Shown: piece by piece, positions 20,996 to 35,900 of the stretch | Layout: each line of letters starts with the position of its first letter | How positions within the stretch are numbered: the first letter of the stretch is position 1 | Notes under the pieces: generated by a model | Told to the model about the DNA's origin: nothing | Seen by the model: the letters and a program-made list of their open reading frames with translations, nothing else | The model's database searches: none | Assembly (NCBI GenBank): GCA_963402885.1 | Contig: OY727099.1 | Span: 26,989,001-27,053,000 of the forward strand | DNA: 64,000 nt | Source: Antedon bifida | Lineage: Eukaryota; Echinodermata; Crinoidea; Comatulida; Antedonidae | Reading direction: 5' to 3' | Position numbers and translations under genes: made by a program

Positions 20996-23900
20996 ATGCC
21001 GCTTATAAAACGACACGTAGAGCCAGTACACCTTAGTCGAGGCACAATCGACAAGGGAATTAGGAACGAACTTGAATGTGTGACTAACAGTACATTAGCT
21101 GGTGTCATACGCCAGCTAAGTAACCTCAGTAAACATGCCGAGGATATATTTGGCGACCTCTATCAAGAGGCAAACTCGGTTTTTGTCCGAGCCAATGTTC
21201 TTCAAGACAGGATAGATAAACTGTCGGTGAAGGTAACTAAGTTAGACGCAACACAGGATCCAGGTAAGTGCAATAATTTTATTTTTTTTTTCGTGCGGTA
21301 AAATTAGAAAGAAGTTTCAATTATAAACTTTCTGGAAAACACAACAAAAAAATAAAACACTGAAAACAAATTTTTTTAATTCAAAACCAGATGTTTTTAT
21401 AAAATTTTGTTTGGTTTCATGTTACTATTTAATATGTTATTGGGTGATTTTTAAACCGTGTCGTTATAAAATAAACGCTATACTTCCTACAGCGTCACAT
21501 AACATTACAGGAAGAATTTAAACTCACTGAGTAGCAAGGAATTGGTCCCTTCTGATAAGGTGTTAGCGACACTAACACCACAGACATATTCTATGGCAAT
21601 ATTTGCTTTGCTTAGTAAATAGTCATTTGCAAAAGTTTAAATTGTCAAACATTTTTTGTTCCAATTCAATAGGACTAAAAATGTTTAAGAAGATTATTTC
21701 TTTGTGGCTATAAAGCTTTGTGTACACTATCAAAGTAGTGTGATGTGCCCAAATATGGTAGTGATAAGCCCAAATATGGTAGAGATATGACATCATCTTG
21801 TCCATATATGGGCACATCACAATTTTTTGTTGCATAAAGTTTCATAGTGTAGACAGAGCTTAGCTAATAATGAATAGAAACAAAATTAAAGATTCATTAT
21901 AATTGGTCATATTTTTTACTCTAGACCACCAAACTTGTGGTAATGGCTTGGATTAGTCCAAGAAGCAGTATTACACCAACATTAGCAAAGCTAATTTATA
22001 GTTTACAGTATTCAAATAATCATGATTATTATAGATATGCAATTCATATTATTTTTATTTAAATAATATTAAGGTGTATTAATCTAGCACATATAATAAT
22101 TAATCATAAAAATCTGTCATTCGCACATTATTACTTTTTATTTTATACTAAATAATGCACATTTTTTAATAGTAATGAAAGATAATTATTTGGCATACAA
22201 GAGTGCTTGTCTTGAATTTTGTAATTCCAGTCAAATACTAGACAAACATTTCTTGGAAGCATTTATACTTTATATTTTGCTTTTATTCTCAGCTGTAGAT
22301 AGAAAAGATAATAAAGTTTCACCACTACATTTGCATATTCGTTAAAGCAAACTTCACTGGCCATTACACTATTATTTTGTCGTATGCAGCAATCATTTGG
22401 ACCAGCAAATTTCTCCAAACATTTTATTTGAAATTATGTTGAAAAGTGTCTGATAACTCTTGAATGTTTGTGATGTTATCTGTCTTGTTATTTGCATTTG
22501 ATATCCCAAAACATTGCTATCAATTCAATTTTATCAAATTATACAATTTGTGGCCTGAAGAAATTCAATCATGAGACCAACACTGGTTCAATTAATATGC
22601 AAATGATTCAATTAATATGCAAATATTATGCAATTAATATGCAAATGTAGGGTGATAACTATGCTAATTATTTTATTTTTTTCAATTAACCTGTGTTTTG
22701 TCTGCCATGGTAATAAGCAGTCGACGTACATTTTTATTTTTTTTGGCAATTTTTCAGTTTTATTACAAGATATTCATTTGCGTAAAGCTTACAAAAGCTC
22801 CACGCTCATGGACCAACAAGTAGTTGCGGGTCACACTATGCCCTCAACAATGAGGGAGCTATATATGCTATGCGATAAACCACCGAAGCTGAACTTACTC
22901 ACCCCTTACAGGTAATGGTTTAGTCTAAAACGGACGCAAATCAAAGGTTGTGTAACAACACGTCTCTACCAATCAAAGACTAGTCACAAGGCCTAACATG
23001 GTGCACTATACACTGGCGTAACATGGTGCTCTTAGATAGTATACACGCTTTAGAAAAAAAACAATCATTTATATTTTTTAGTTTTATAATCTATAACTTC
23101 ATCACAATACTACTATATGCATGCTGTAGAAATAACAAGACCCTTTTTGATTGCATAAATGACACTATGACTATAAAGCAACAGAACATTACAATCATCT
23201 GTACCATTCAGTGTTGTAATATGCCTTTCAATATGATCTTAGTTGGACGGAGTTTGGTAGCTACTGTATCTCACCCCGGATTGGCTTGTAGGCATGTGCA
23301 GTAATCATAAGAATATGTTGCTTTGTGGTCATTTTGTCAAGTTATCAAAAATCATTATTTCATGTTTACAAACAAACATAATATCAACACATCTATACAC
23401 ACTTTTTTTTATTCAAAATTGCAGTAACAATATCAAGTATATTATCTTGTCAAAAGTTAGTCTATGTAATTTTTTACCTGTACCCCTTTCACGTTGCATA
23501 GCAAAACTGATGAATGATTTTACACTCCAGAATTTTGGAAGGCGATGTGAGAATAGTTCTACGCAAGTGCATTAGATAGAATCAGCAAAAGTCAAAACTA
23601 TGTGGCAAAATAAACAGTAGAAAATAGCGCTGTAGAAATGAAAACAACCCATCATTGACTCTGATACAGTAATAGATTATTGATACAGTAATAGATTATT
23701 GATACAGTAATACAATAGATTTGTAACATCTGTCAATTATACCTCTGAATTGAAAGTCTTTAAATGTAACCAAATCATCATCATCATTGTACAATATTTA
23801 ATGTGACACAGAAATATTCATAAAGTTGGGTTACTCTTATCGTGGCAAGAGTACCCTCTCCGTTTCTGGTTTTCTCGAATAAAAACTTGTGAGGAGTGTT

Positions 23901-26900
23901 TTGCTACAGAAATTAAAAAGAACTGTGAATTTGTGGGCACTGTAGTTCTCACACCTACAGTACAGTATGTTTATGTGGAACCCAAAATGAGGTCTACTGT
24001 ACATTCTATTCTCCTCAGGGTCAGAATATTGTCTGAGTTTAAACATACTGTAGCTGAAATCAGTTTAAAACTTACTGTATGTGTTTATTCTAGACATACA
24101 GTATAATACAGTAATACATTATACAGTAATATATTATACAGTAATATATTATACAGTAATATATTATACAGTAATATATTATACAGTAATATATTATACA
24201 GTAATATATTATACAGTAATACATTATACAGTAATATATTATACAGAATACTCACTGATATATGTAAAGCACAGAGGCATAACTAGTTAAATTCTTTAAA
24301 CATTGTTAACTGTATTTATAGCTGCCTTTACCAATCCAGACATGAAGCACAATTTATGCCTGAAACATGTTCATAATTACCCTACAAAAAAAATCTTAAG
24401 TTTCCATCAGTTTAGATGAATAAAATTCTTTTTTTCTCGGGCTACTTGTTAGTCGTAAATTTGAAGTTGACGATAAAGTAAGTTGCGTTTATTAAACATG
24501 CAATCACGTTGATAATCATCAGTGACAGTATCTGTGGCTAGCAGTTGAAATTAATTTTCATGTTTTTAAAATTGATTAATATCAGATTCATAGAAATTCC
24601 CAAGCCTTTCTTTTTATAATTAATTTTGGAACATGCTCTCTGTTTTTGCAATTGATTACTATCTATTTATAGAAATATAAGTTAGTTACACAGCCTCTTG
24701 CATATTATACTGTACTGCATAAAGTACATACAATTAAATATAATGCTTATTACTGTGCACACAGTCTTACCTCTTATTCTGTGGATTCTATTTGGAGAGC
24801 CTCTCGACAGATATTTTATTTATAACTTTTAGGTGATCCTGCCTCATTGATTTACTTTTGTACTCTTTTTATGTCTTACTTTGTATTGCATTTGAAATTT
24901 GGCGAAATAAACATATGATATGATACAGAGTAACTGTTATTGTCCAAATAAACTGGAAATTACTCACTTACTGTATAAATAAAAATGTAGAATAACAATA
25001 TAAAATGACAACACTGTCTTCTTCCTTCCTTTCCCCCCACTCCTTCTCTTTTCCCCTTTTCCCTCATCCCCTTCTCCCACCTCTCCACCGATTTAAACTC
25101 GTTGGTCTTATTGTCCTAGTTTCCAATCAGTTCTCAATTCCAGTTTTATTAGGAACGATAAAAATATATGTTAACGATGCTAAGTATTGTAATTACAGTG
25201 CATTAGATCATAACAGTAGATTCTGTTTTATAAATCAAAATTGTCAGGCATTGAATAAAATGTGTTTTGTAATAATGCATCATTACATAAATCATTATTA
25301 CTTAATTAGCTTCCTTTCTGAATTTATTGTATAAAATATATTTTATTATTTAAAATATTGTTCTCTGTTCGGTTTTTTTTATTTAGGTCACCTTTTTACT
25401 TTAAACTGTACACATTTTTAAAAAAAGAAAAATAATTTAGGCATATGCAACAAAAATGTGGTATCATACAAATAATAAACAATGACAATAATAATGTAGT
25501 ATAGTGTGTTTTCATAAATTGTTTCGGTTTAGGTTTAAATTAACAAAATCTTATGAGAATATTCTGAATTTTATACAAAACTTAGTTTTGAATTTAAACT
25601 TAAAGGTCATGTCATTCTATATTCTGGAACATTAATAATAATAGTTAGTATGCACAGTATATTTAATGTTCATATGAATGTAGTGAAAGCAGTAATAATG
25701 ATTAAAGTTTAATGTTAATTGAAGATAATTCATAATTTCTTTCATTTATTTAATTTTTCCAAAAGGCAATTTACAATACAATCTTCTACAATCTTTCATT
25801 ACTACACAAGTTGTATTCAGTATAATAGTAATGATCTAAGTCATAATACATTTGGAATCTTAAAATAGATTCATGGTTGACAATGTTACTTTATTTTTTT
25901 AATTCTTTTTATTTTATTCTTTCACATCCAGTGTATAGACCAATTACAGGATGAAAATATAAATATAAAAACACACAAAAAAATAACCAAGAAAATCTTA
26001 ATAGTTAATCAATCTATACATTATTCATAAATAATAATCAAACATTTATAATCTCTGATTGAAATCTACCAAAAAAAGTCTTTAATTCAAAATAATTTTA
26101 ATCGTCATGAGTTATTTTATGTTTAATAGTAATTTATTCATTGTACAAGTTATCTACATCGCTTAAGTTGTCCTAGTTGGATGTTCATCTATTAATGTTA
26201 ACCCCTTATGAAACCAAATAAAGATCACATTGAATTTGGTTTATACACTTGGGATGCTGCCTGCTTAACTCAAGCAATTTGTATATTAATATAATACAAA
26301 TCTCATGCTTTAAGCAAATGTCCTGACTTGAGCAATTTAAATATACATGTATTATGCGTTTTCAATTTTACATTTTATTTTAGTACAAATAATGAATTTA
26401 TTGTAACGTATAATATTTATAGCAATATTTGTAATTGTTGTGGTTGGTTGTCTAAACCACACTGCCTGTATTGCTGATAATATTATGTTTATGATAGCTA
26501 CTGTACATTACAGTAATCAAGTGTTTATTTGCGTAGACATTGAGTGTAGTATTTAAGTATGAACTAATTATTTTAAAGAACACAAAAATAGAATTTGTAC
26601 TATACTCAGTGGTGGTATACAGCATCATTACCTTACCTTTACCTTTGTAATTTAAAGTAACATAATCATTTTTAGATAATTGGGTCAATTGACGATATTA
26701 GATTAACAGGCCTAAAATCATTAACACCATAGCCTAAAATGAACATGTATATTGTTAAGGTTCAAGGTACTCTGTCCATTAATTTGATTTGTAGTCATTC
26801 TGACTCCTGCTGCAGTTGTATTTAATGTATTCAAATCTATATCATATTGTTAGTGTTGTAATTATGTATGTTTGCTGTTGGCCCTGGTAAGGTTTACCAA

Positions 26901-29900
26901 ATCAATAATTTTAAATTCTCACAAATTCAAAGCACACAGTATTAAAATGACAATCCTCTCATTCATGATTTAAATATAATAATAATATCCTGGATTTATA
27001 TAGCGCCTAATGTTGTGAACATTATTACCCCAGTCATAATATAAATGTACAGTACACTACAGTATATTTTGTGTGTATTTAAAAGAGAAAAGAAACTAGT
27101 TTATTTCCATTGATCTATAGTTGCACTACAGTCTCTTTCAAACTACACTGTATATAGTCAGCTAAAACAAACAAATGTTTTTTATCATAATAAAATACTA
27201 GATCACCATTTAATGAGGGAGTATATTTATTGTGACTAGATAAACATTATAAAAAGAATATTATTATATATTTTATTCTTTAACTTCCTGTAGTGTATTG
27301 ATCAAACATTGTACAGTAGTAAGATAAGTGTGTATTTAGTATATTTTATTTTAAATGTTGGATTGTTCGATTATTACAATACAGTACACATTCATTATTG
27401 ACCAATTTGAATGTAATACTAATAGTTTGTGCGGAAGAATACGATAATATTTTTTTTACAAGCATTTATCTAGGACAGAAAAAATACCCTCCCCCTTGCT
27501 CCTCCTGATCCATGGAGATGTCAAATGTAAGCTTTACCTAGATAAACAAATGGTATCTTCAATGACTATTAAGTACATACTATACACCTCGATCCCCTCC
27601 TCTCTTTTTAATCTATAGAGGCATTACTGTATTCTTTATTACATCCTCTTCCTGATCTATACAGACTTTCCATTTTGTCTGAATCATGATTGTATTTCTA
27701 TGTTTCTAGTTTTTTCCCCCAGTAAGTACAGTATAATGATGATGAAATCTTGATGTTATAAGCCTACTAGATCTTATCAGAACAAATAAGATTACGTCTA
27801 AGAGAGGCTTATCACATCAATCATGTCTACAAATCAAAAGTCCATTTGCACAGGAAATAAAGATTTTGTAAATATGTTATTTTGCATCAACAATCAAGTT
27901 TGGGAAACAACGTTGTCTTTGACGTCATCGCTGTTAAATCCAGGTCGTGCCTCATCATTAGTTTCGTTTATTCATTTAATTTATATAAATGTCTGTTTTC
28001 TTTTGGAATAATCAGCGTTAAGTTTTATTACTGCAATATATGAATCCACCCACGTACAGTAGCAATTGGAAAAAAAATGCTATGATTAAAATAATTGACA
28101 ATATAAGGTGTTTCTCTAAGTAGAATTACTGAAATCAGATCTACATTCTGCATTAACTCAACAACCCACATCAACATGTTATAATGTAACATCCACATCA
28201 GTATATTGTAAAGACATAAGTAGAATATTAAATTCTTGTGCGTTATATTATAACAATAAGAGATCATGACTTCAATGTTTAACTGCTGTGACTGAGTTAA
28301 ATCCCATGCTCAAGTCTAATACCACCCAATAATCTATGCTAAAAATGGGACACAAGACATGAATGAAATTTGATTATTACCGGTATTATCACACCTCCTA
28401 ATTTTTACCAAATGTTGTACCCAGACTCCCCCCCCCCCCCTCCCCCCAAGACTATACTCGTTTATTTACAGTACAGTAAACATGTGTAATCTAAAGCTTT
28501 CGATAAATAAAAGAGGATGATCACACAAAAGGGAACAAAGTTATTGGCCATAGTATTACATATAAATAATAATACCAAAAAAGTTTTCCCCCGGTGAGGA
28601 ATTATACATACATTAGTTATGCATTACTATTATTAGTATTTAATGGTATTAAGGAATTGGCTTTAATCATGATAAGAAAGTACTGTGATTGATATCTACG
28701 TTCAAAGTCCATTGACAGTTTTGTATTATACTGACCCAAAAGAAGAGTGTCAGTATTTTGTATTGGTCAGTAAATAAATATCAGACTTATTATTATCATG
28801 ATCATGTTATCACAATCATAGTACAGACAGTGACACATACTGTAACACAACAACTTAAAAACAAACAAAAATATGGTCAGCTTAAAATATACTACAATTT
28901 ATAATTTTTTTAATTCGCTTCTTTGCATATTAATACTGTTTTTCTTTAATTATCCGTTGTATACAGTTTTGATTGGAAGAGATGTATGTTAATGTTGTTA
29001 CATTATCTTTGATATACTATGTTGTATGTTGTCTTTAATGTTGTCAATGTTGTTTAGTGTCCTTACAAGATATACTGGCATATGCTCCGTTTCAAAGTAA
29101 AGTGATTTTAGACCAAGAAATGTTATCGAAAGAGAAGCGTCCGACCGCCGTTCACGACACTTACACTGTTAAGTGTGAACCACCTCCACTCTTACACATT
29201 CTCACTCCATACAGGTAATGTATTCATTTGCTTCCATGTTGGGTTTAGTGGTAAGTTTGTTAGAGTATGGTTGAATGTCTCCTTTGGGACACCTCAAAGA
29301 GGACACTTCCCCATGACATGAACGAGGGCAACAAATGTATTACACTACAGCCAACCCCTATTCAGAGGACACTTCTATTAAGGGGACGCTTTGTTTGGTC
29401 CTAAAGGTGTCCCCTTAATAGGGGTTCTACTGTATATGTTTTAGTGTTATGCCCCCTCGAATAAATGGCCTACTGAACAATAAACCACTCCAGGGCATTT
29501 ATTTAAAGTAAGTCGTTCAACTTAAATATATTTTAACCTTGTGAAGCGATTGGAATTCTCGGGAATTTCAATTTGAATATTATTTAACATAACGTCATGG
29601 ATTATTATTAACATAAGTCATCATATATCATCTGGTAATCATGTATGTAAATAAATGCGTTCAATTGGGCTGATTATCAATAGTGATTTGTATTATATAC
29701 TTTATCATATATAACCATATTTAATATTACCATATTTGCCAAAATTAAACAATAAATTGATATAAATTTAACATCATATTGAGCAAAATTTATTGGAAAG
29801 ATAAATGCTGTTAAATTGTTACCTATTATGTGTTCTATTTTCTCTTTCAAGGATTTTTAAATTTTACCATTTATTTAAATGTCATCAGCTTTGGGCTAAA

Positions 29901-32900
29901 TTATGAAGGAAACACAAATCAATCAATGTCATTATAACCTATTCTGTGACAAATTAAAATTGTCACGAATCAAGTACAAACAAATTACAAGAAAAGCACT
30001 AAAAAAATCACAGTTAATATATAACTGACACTTTAGATCATTATGAACATATAACAGTATGAGCTGTTTAAAATATCCGTATCCAGTAATTTGTTTAGGT
30101 GAAGTTGGATAATTCAGTAGACTGAGTATAAGCTGTCTCCTTGTTTCAACAGAATCACCTTATCCTTAATTTGTTTAGGTAAAAGTTGTATTAAATATGG
30201 AATAGCATTATAATTACAATATGACACTGTATACAATTTATTAGGCGATAATTTTTTGGCACACATGGCGTGTCATAGCTATACCTGAGTATGACTGTGC
30301 CTAGGGTCTGTATGATCAGAAAACCTATGTTCTAAGCAGAAATTCGGCTTATATTCATAAAATAAAAACAATTTGGCACACATGGCGTGTCATACCCATG
30401 ATGCTGTTCCTACGGTCTGAAAGCAGAACCTCATTTTTTAAATGACTAAACTAATATTTTTTTGTACTTTTGTTTCTGTGTTATTTTAATTTCATCAAAG
30501 TTTTCAATTTGTATTAATTTAGATTTGAAAATGTTGTATGCCATGTGTGTTTGCACAGTCATGCATTATTTATCCAAACCCATTTATAAAGGATTGATAA
30601 TGCTAATAGCCGTAGTAGATCAATTCACGTCAAGAATGGTGACGTTTAAAAATGAGTAGTCTCTGATGTACAGAACCCTCGGGAGAGACATTGTTATAAA
30701 TTGGAACACACTCTCAGAATCATCAACACTTGAATGCATGTTGTTGTTACATACAATGCCAGAATTTGTTTGTTCTGATAGAAAAATTGTTCCTTTTAAT
30801 AACCAAATTCTTTTTTGGGAGTTATTATATTATTATTACATTATTGTTGAGCATTGGTTTTACACCAAAAATGGTCCATTATTTAAACGATGAAATTGTC
30901 TTTCTTTTTGATAAAATATGAACAAATTGACAATGTTTTCTTGACCATTTAAAAAACCGATAAAAAGAAAAATTAAAAAACTCCCAATTTAAATAAAATA
31001 TCTAAATTAGGATTTGATATTTATTTAAGATCGAACTTGGATGATAATGGAACATTAACAGTAAATAACATTGGTAGACAAAACAAATTCCCAGTTATAA
31101 ATAAAGGTTAGGATCAAAATTAAAATGGTTGAGTATTGCCAACCCTCTGATGTTGGCTAATTATTTGACTGCATAATTTACAGCTCATAAGTTTAATGGT
31201 AGTCCATGACTTTTTCAACTTCTAAGCCACAATGCTCATTAAATTTTCATAATTATTATTCTAAAAAATGTAATAAAAATAATAAATTATACAATGGCAC
31301 TTAAAGTTTAGTGGTTTTCTTATAATCAGAAAATTCAGTCTTTCTCAGGTTAAGATCTGAATGGGCCGCGAACTTAAAATGTCTTTAACAACTAGAATTT
31401 AATTCGTCACTTTGACGAATTATAGGTGATCATTTTTATCATTTTACTGAAATTAATTTTTTTTTAAACATGCACGTACGTTAACATACGATCGGAAAAT
31501 GTTGATGTATGCCATCCTATTATATGCTTATAGTGCTGAGTTGTGCCTATATGCCATATACAATATGTACAGTATATACTGTATATCTATATACAGTGTA
31601 GCATAGGTGAAATTACGGGACACATGTTCTAATTTTTTGGCATGATGACGTTATCAAACTAAACTTTAAGATAACAATTTCGAAAGATAATTAATTGAGC
31701 AAAAAAATATAAGATTTGGAAAAAAATTTGGCACGTAGAAGCGCTGTGCGCGCTCTTTGAATTGTGTATAACTTTGACGAAAAATATGAAAAAACTACTT
31801 TTTCACTTCAACTGGCCATATGTTAACGTCACAACATCCGATAGGCTTAATTTTTATATGAATTAATATCTACATTTTATCAGCTTTCATAATAAATTAT
31901 AATCATCAAGGTAACCTTCAATTCTGAAGAGCTGTAAGATATTCAAATTTACTGCGAAGGTGAAATTACACGGCCTACGTTATTTAAGTTTTTACGCGTG
32001 ATGACGTCATTAAAATGAAGGTAGTGTCAACTCATGATAAAGATAATTAATTAAGCAAGCACATACTGAAAGTTGTGTGAAATTCGAGCACACATAACCA
32101 AGATGCGCTCTGTTGAATGTGATAATCTACACAAAAAGATAACAAATCCTAATTTTTAAATTCAAGTGGCCATTTGATGACGTCAAAACATTTTGTACGT
32201 AAAATGTGTACATGAATTCATATCTACAACTCAATGGCTTCCAGAATAAGTTAAAAAAATCGGGGGTCATCTTGCATTCTGAAGAATTATTTTCATTTTA
32301 AAAAAGACTTATTTTTTACCATTTTCAGAACTTTTGTAAAATAAATGTGCGCATTTTGTCATTTTTAACGTGCTCGTATAGCGTTATTTTAAGTCGGAAC
32401 TGACTCAAATTTGGTGAATGTACTAAGGATGGTGAGTAGAATGAGATTTGTAAAAAAAATTCATATTTTTTACGCTTTTTAAGTATCGCGCGCGCAAAAA
32501 CGCATTTTTGCGCAGTAATTTTTTGAAACACGCAAATGGCCTAATTCATGCTCTAAATTGATCAAAACTTAATTTTGAGCGTTTTAAATTTTTAACGCGC
32601 GATATCACGCGCATGAACCTACGTGCGCGTGCGTTTTTATTTGCTAATATTTTTACCCTTGATCTGAAGTTTACGTGTAGTGAATTTCATTAATATGTGA
32701 TAATGAATTATGGAGATATGATTGATAATGTGATTTCGCAAAATGGCGTATAAATGTCGTCACGGATGAGTGATCACGCTGGAAAGCTTATTAGGATTAA
32801 GTTGTATTATTTGAAAGATATTCTGAAATTTTTGTAATCATTGACATTAAACTTTTTGAGATAATTGTTACACAAAATAGTGTACAGAAACAATAAAAAG

Positions 32901-35900
32901 AAAAAAAATAATAAAAAAAAAAATAATAACTAGAATTTAATTCGTCACTTTGACGAATTATAGGTGATCATTTTTATCATTTTACTGAAATTAATTTTTT
33001 TTAAACATGCACGTACGTTAACATACGATCGGAAAATGTTGATGTATGCCATCCTATTATATGCTTATAGTGCTGAGTTGTGCCTATATGCCATATACAA
33101 TATGTACAGTATATACTGTATATCTATATACAGTGTAGCATAGGTGAAATTACGGGACACACATGTTCTAATTTTTTGGCATGATGACGTTATCAAACTA
33201 AACTTTAAGATGACAATTTCGAAAGATAATTAATTGAGCAAAAAAATATAAGATTTTGAAAAAAATTTGGCACGTAGAAGCGCTGTGCGCGCTCTTTGAA
33301 TTGTGTATAACTTTGACAAAAAATATGAAAAAACTACTTTTTCACTTCAACTGGCCATATGTTAACGTCACAACATCCGATAGGCTTAATTTTTATATGA
33401 ATTAATATCTACATTTCATCAGCTTTCATAATAAATTATAATCATCAAGGTAACCTTCAATTCTGAAGAGCTGTAAGATATTCAAATTTACTGCGAAGGT
33501 GAAATTACACGGCCTACGTTATTCAAGTTTTTACGCGTGATGACGTCATTAAAATAAAAATAGTGTCAACTCATGATAAAGATAATTAATTAAGCAAGCA
33601 CATACTGAAATTTGTGCGAAATTCGAGCACACATAACCAAGATGCGCTCTGTTGAATGTGATAATCTACACAAAAAGATAACAAATCCTAATTTTTAAAT
33701 TCAAGTGGCCATTTGATGACGTCAAAACATTTTGTACGTAAAATGTGTACATGAATTCATATCTACAACTCAATGGCTTCCAGAATAAGTTAAAAAAATC
33801 GGGGGTCATCTTGCATTCTGAAGAATTATTTTCATTTTAAAAAAGACCTATTTTTCACCATTTTCAGAACTTTTGTAAAATTAATGTGCGCATTTTGTCA
33901 TTTTTAACGTGCTCGTATAGCGTTATTTTAAGTCGGAACTGACTCAAATTTGGTGAATGTACTAAGGATGGTGAGTAGAATGAGATTTGTAAAAAAAAAT
34001 CATATTTTTTACGCTTTTTAAGTATCGCGCGCGCAAAAACGCATTTTTGCGCAGTAATTTTTTGAAACATGCAAATGGCCTAATTCATGCTCTAAATTGA
34101 TCAAAACTTAATTTTGAGCGTTTTAAATTTTTAACGCGCGATTTCACGCGCATGACCCTACGTGCGCGTGCGTTTTTATTTGCTAATATTTTTACCCTTG
34201 ATCTGAAGTTTACGTGTAGTGAATTTCATTAATATGTGATAATGAATTATGGAGATATGATTGATAATGTGATTTCGCAAAATGGCGTATAAATGTCGTC
34301 ACGGATGAGTGATCACGCTGGAAAGCTTATTAGGATTAAGTTATATTATTTGAAAGATATTCTGAAATTTTGGTAATCATTGACATTAAACTTTTTGAGA
34401 TAATTGTTACACAAAATAGTGTACAGAAACAATAAAAAGAAAAAAAATAATAAAGATTTTATACAATAACAATAGGTGATCATTTAGAATTCTAAATGAT
34501 CACCTAATAAAGATTTTATACAATAACAATAGGTGATCATTTTATTCTAAATGATCACCTAATTATAATGTATTTCTTTCTTCCAATGAAGATAACAATT
34601 AAATGGAAATATATTTACGTACGTTTTTTTTTTTGTAAAAACAAAGATAGGAAGTTGTACTATGTTTAATGTTTCTCTTACAGGGAAGATGGCAAAGAAG
34701 GGTTAGAATTCTACACCAAACCAAGGTACTTCTTTGAATTATGGTGCGAAGAACAGAAAAAGAACATTTCTGTACTCAAACAAGAGCGTAGGCATCGACG
34801 AAAGGTTAGACACCAGTTGTGTTACATATAATAAATAATTAAAATAAGTAGTTTGTACTTGTTCTTATAATCTTTATAACAGAAGGTTTTAAAAAAACAT
34901 GAAACAATTAATTTGTGATCCAAATTATCAGACTTGGTCTGTCTTTATATAAATGTTAACCAATAGGATGGAAGTTGCTTCAATGTAGTTTGTAGACCAA
35001 TAGTTTACTTTTATTTATAACAATTTTGTTGTTGTTGCTTTGAAAATTCTTAGCATAAGAAACCAGAAAAGGGAACATTATCCCATCAGCCAAGAAAAGC
35101 AAAATCAAGGATGGACCAATGGGTGCGGTTGAAAGATGGAGCGGATCTTGTGCAAGACCAAAAACCCCAGATTGAACATCACAGAGCGCCACCAGAAGAA
35201 AACAATACAACACATAACCAGCTTGATGTACCAGAAGTTGACCAGCAGTACACCGGCGGTATGTACCAAGACCAAGAGGACCGAATGAGCAGACAGGAAA
35301 ATCGTAGATCTGCACCGCACCGACCGGCAGCTGCACCACCACCACCGCCGCCGCAACCAATGGGTAACGGAGCACTACCAATAAATACTGGATACCAGAA
35401 TGACTACAATTTACAACATGTACCATCACCACCTAAATACCCAGATGCACCGGCGTACCAACCACAGATGACCGACCAGGATTACAGACAAGATATAGAC
35501 TATGACGAGCATAGTGACAATCTGCAGCATATCCCAATAGCGCCACCGCCACCCATGCAGGGATATCCAGAACCAGCATATATTCCTGCACCTCCACCAC
35601 CACCAGATGTTGGTTTTGTACCTCCTCCACCTCCTGTACCGCAAGGTCCTCCTGTACCGACGATGATGACGTCTTCTCCAGCTAGAGTAGCGCCACCACC
35701 ACCGAAGGAACCAGAGGAAAATCCCAGGAGTGACCTACTTACTGCTATCAGAACAGGTACTGATCATTTTGCTACATTTTGAAAACATGCACAATGATTA
35801 GCCATGCTGTATAACTCTATTCAGTTACTGAAGTAACTCTATTCAGTTACTGAAGTAATTCTCTTCAGTTTGTTCAGTCTTATTCCAGGACTTTGATATT

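Larger units (their letters stand above)
21264..22757 (+). other. WASF intron 2
   Basis: AT-rich intron with one MITE (21713-21862) and three octamer-type repeats just upstream of exon 3a (22588-22646). No coding exon is seen. Confidence 0.6.
22912..29057 (+). other. WASF intron between alternative exons 3a and 3b
   Basis: Six kilobases of AT-rich DNA. Contents: TGATACAGTAATAGATTAT repeats (23660-23716), a 15-bp tandem array (24095-24247), a polypyrimidine tract (25016-25088), a TTTATATAGCGCC repeat word (about 26996-27008) and a poly-C run (28427-28446). The short open frames have no recognisable domain or splice context. Confidence 0.5.
29215..34683 (+). other. WASF intron downstream of exon 3b
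   Basis: 5.5 kb. It contains an inverted GGGGAC repeat (29340-29437), a pair of TTGGCACACATGGCGTGTCA repeats (about 30256 and 30371) and a tandem pair of 1.5-kb helentron-like elements (31390-34563). The remainder is AT-rich with no gene seen. Confidence 0.5.

Noticed and set aside
24081-24290. 69-codon frame of YTVIYYTVI repeats
   Set aside because: Produced by a 15-bp tandem repeat, not by a gene.
25005-25334. 109-codon open frame on plus
   Set aside because: Its first third is a polypyrimidine run read as Ser/Pro/Leu/Phe. The rest has no domain and lies in an intron.
30462-30921. Short open frames in the intron after WASF exon 3b
   Set aside because: AT-rich, no homology to WAVE proteins, no fitting splice sites.
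32325-34070. A pair of near-identical 68-codon minus-strand frames (32325-32531 and 33864-34070)
   Set aside because: They are the same site in two copies of the helentron-like element. Similarity comes from recent duplication, and no Rep, helicase or other domain is seen.
34980-35644. Several open frames antisense to the WASF proline-rich exon (up to 150 residues)
   Set aside because: They mirror the low-complexity CCA/CCT repeats of the real exon, lack domains and have no splice or promoter context.
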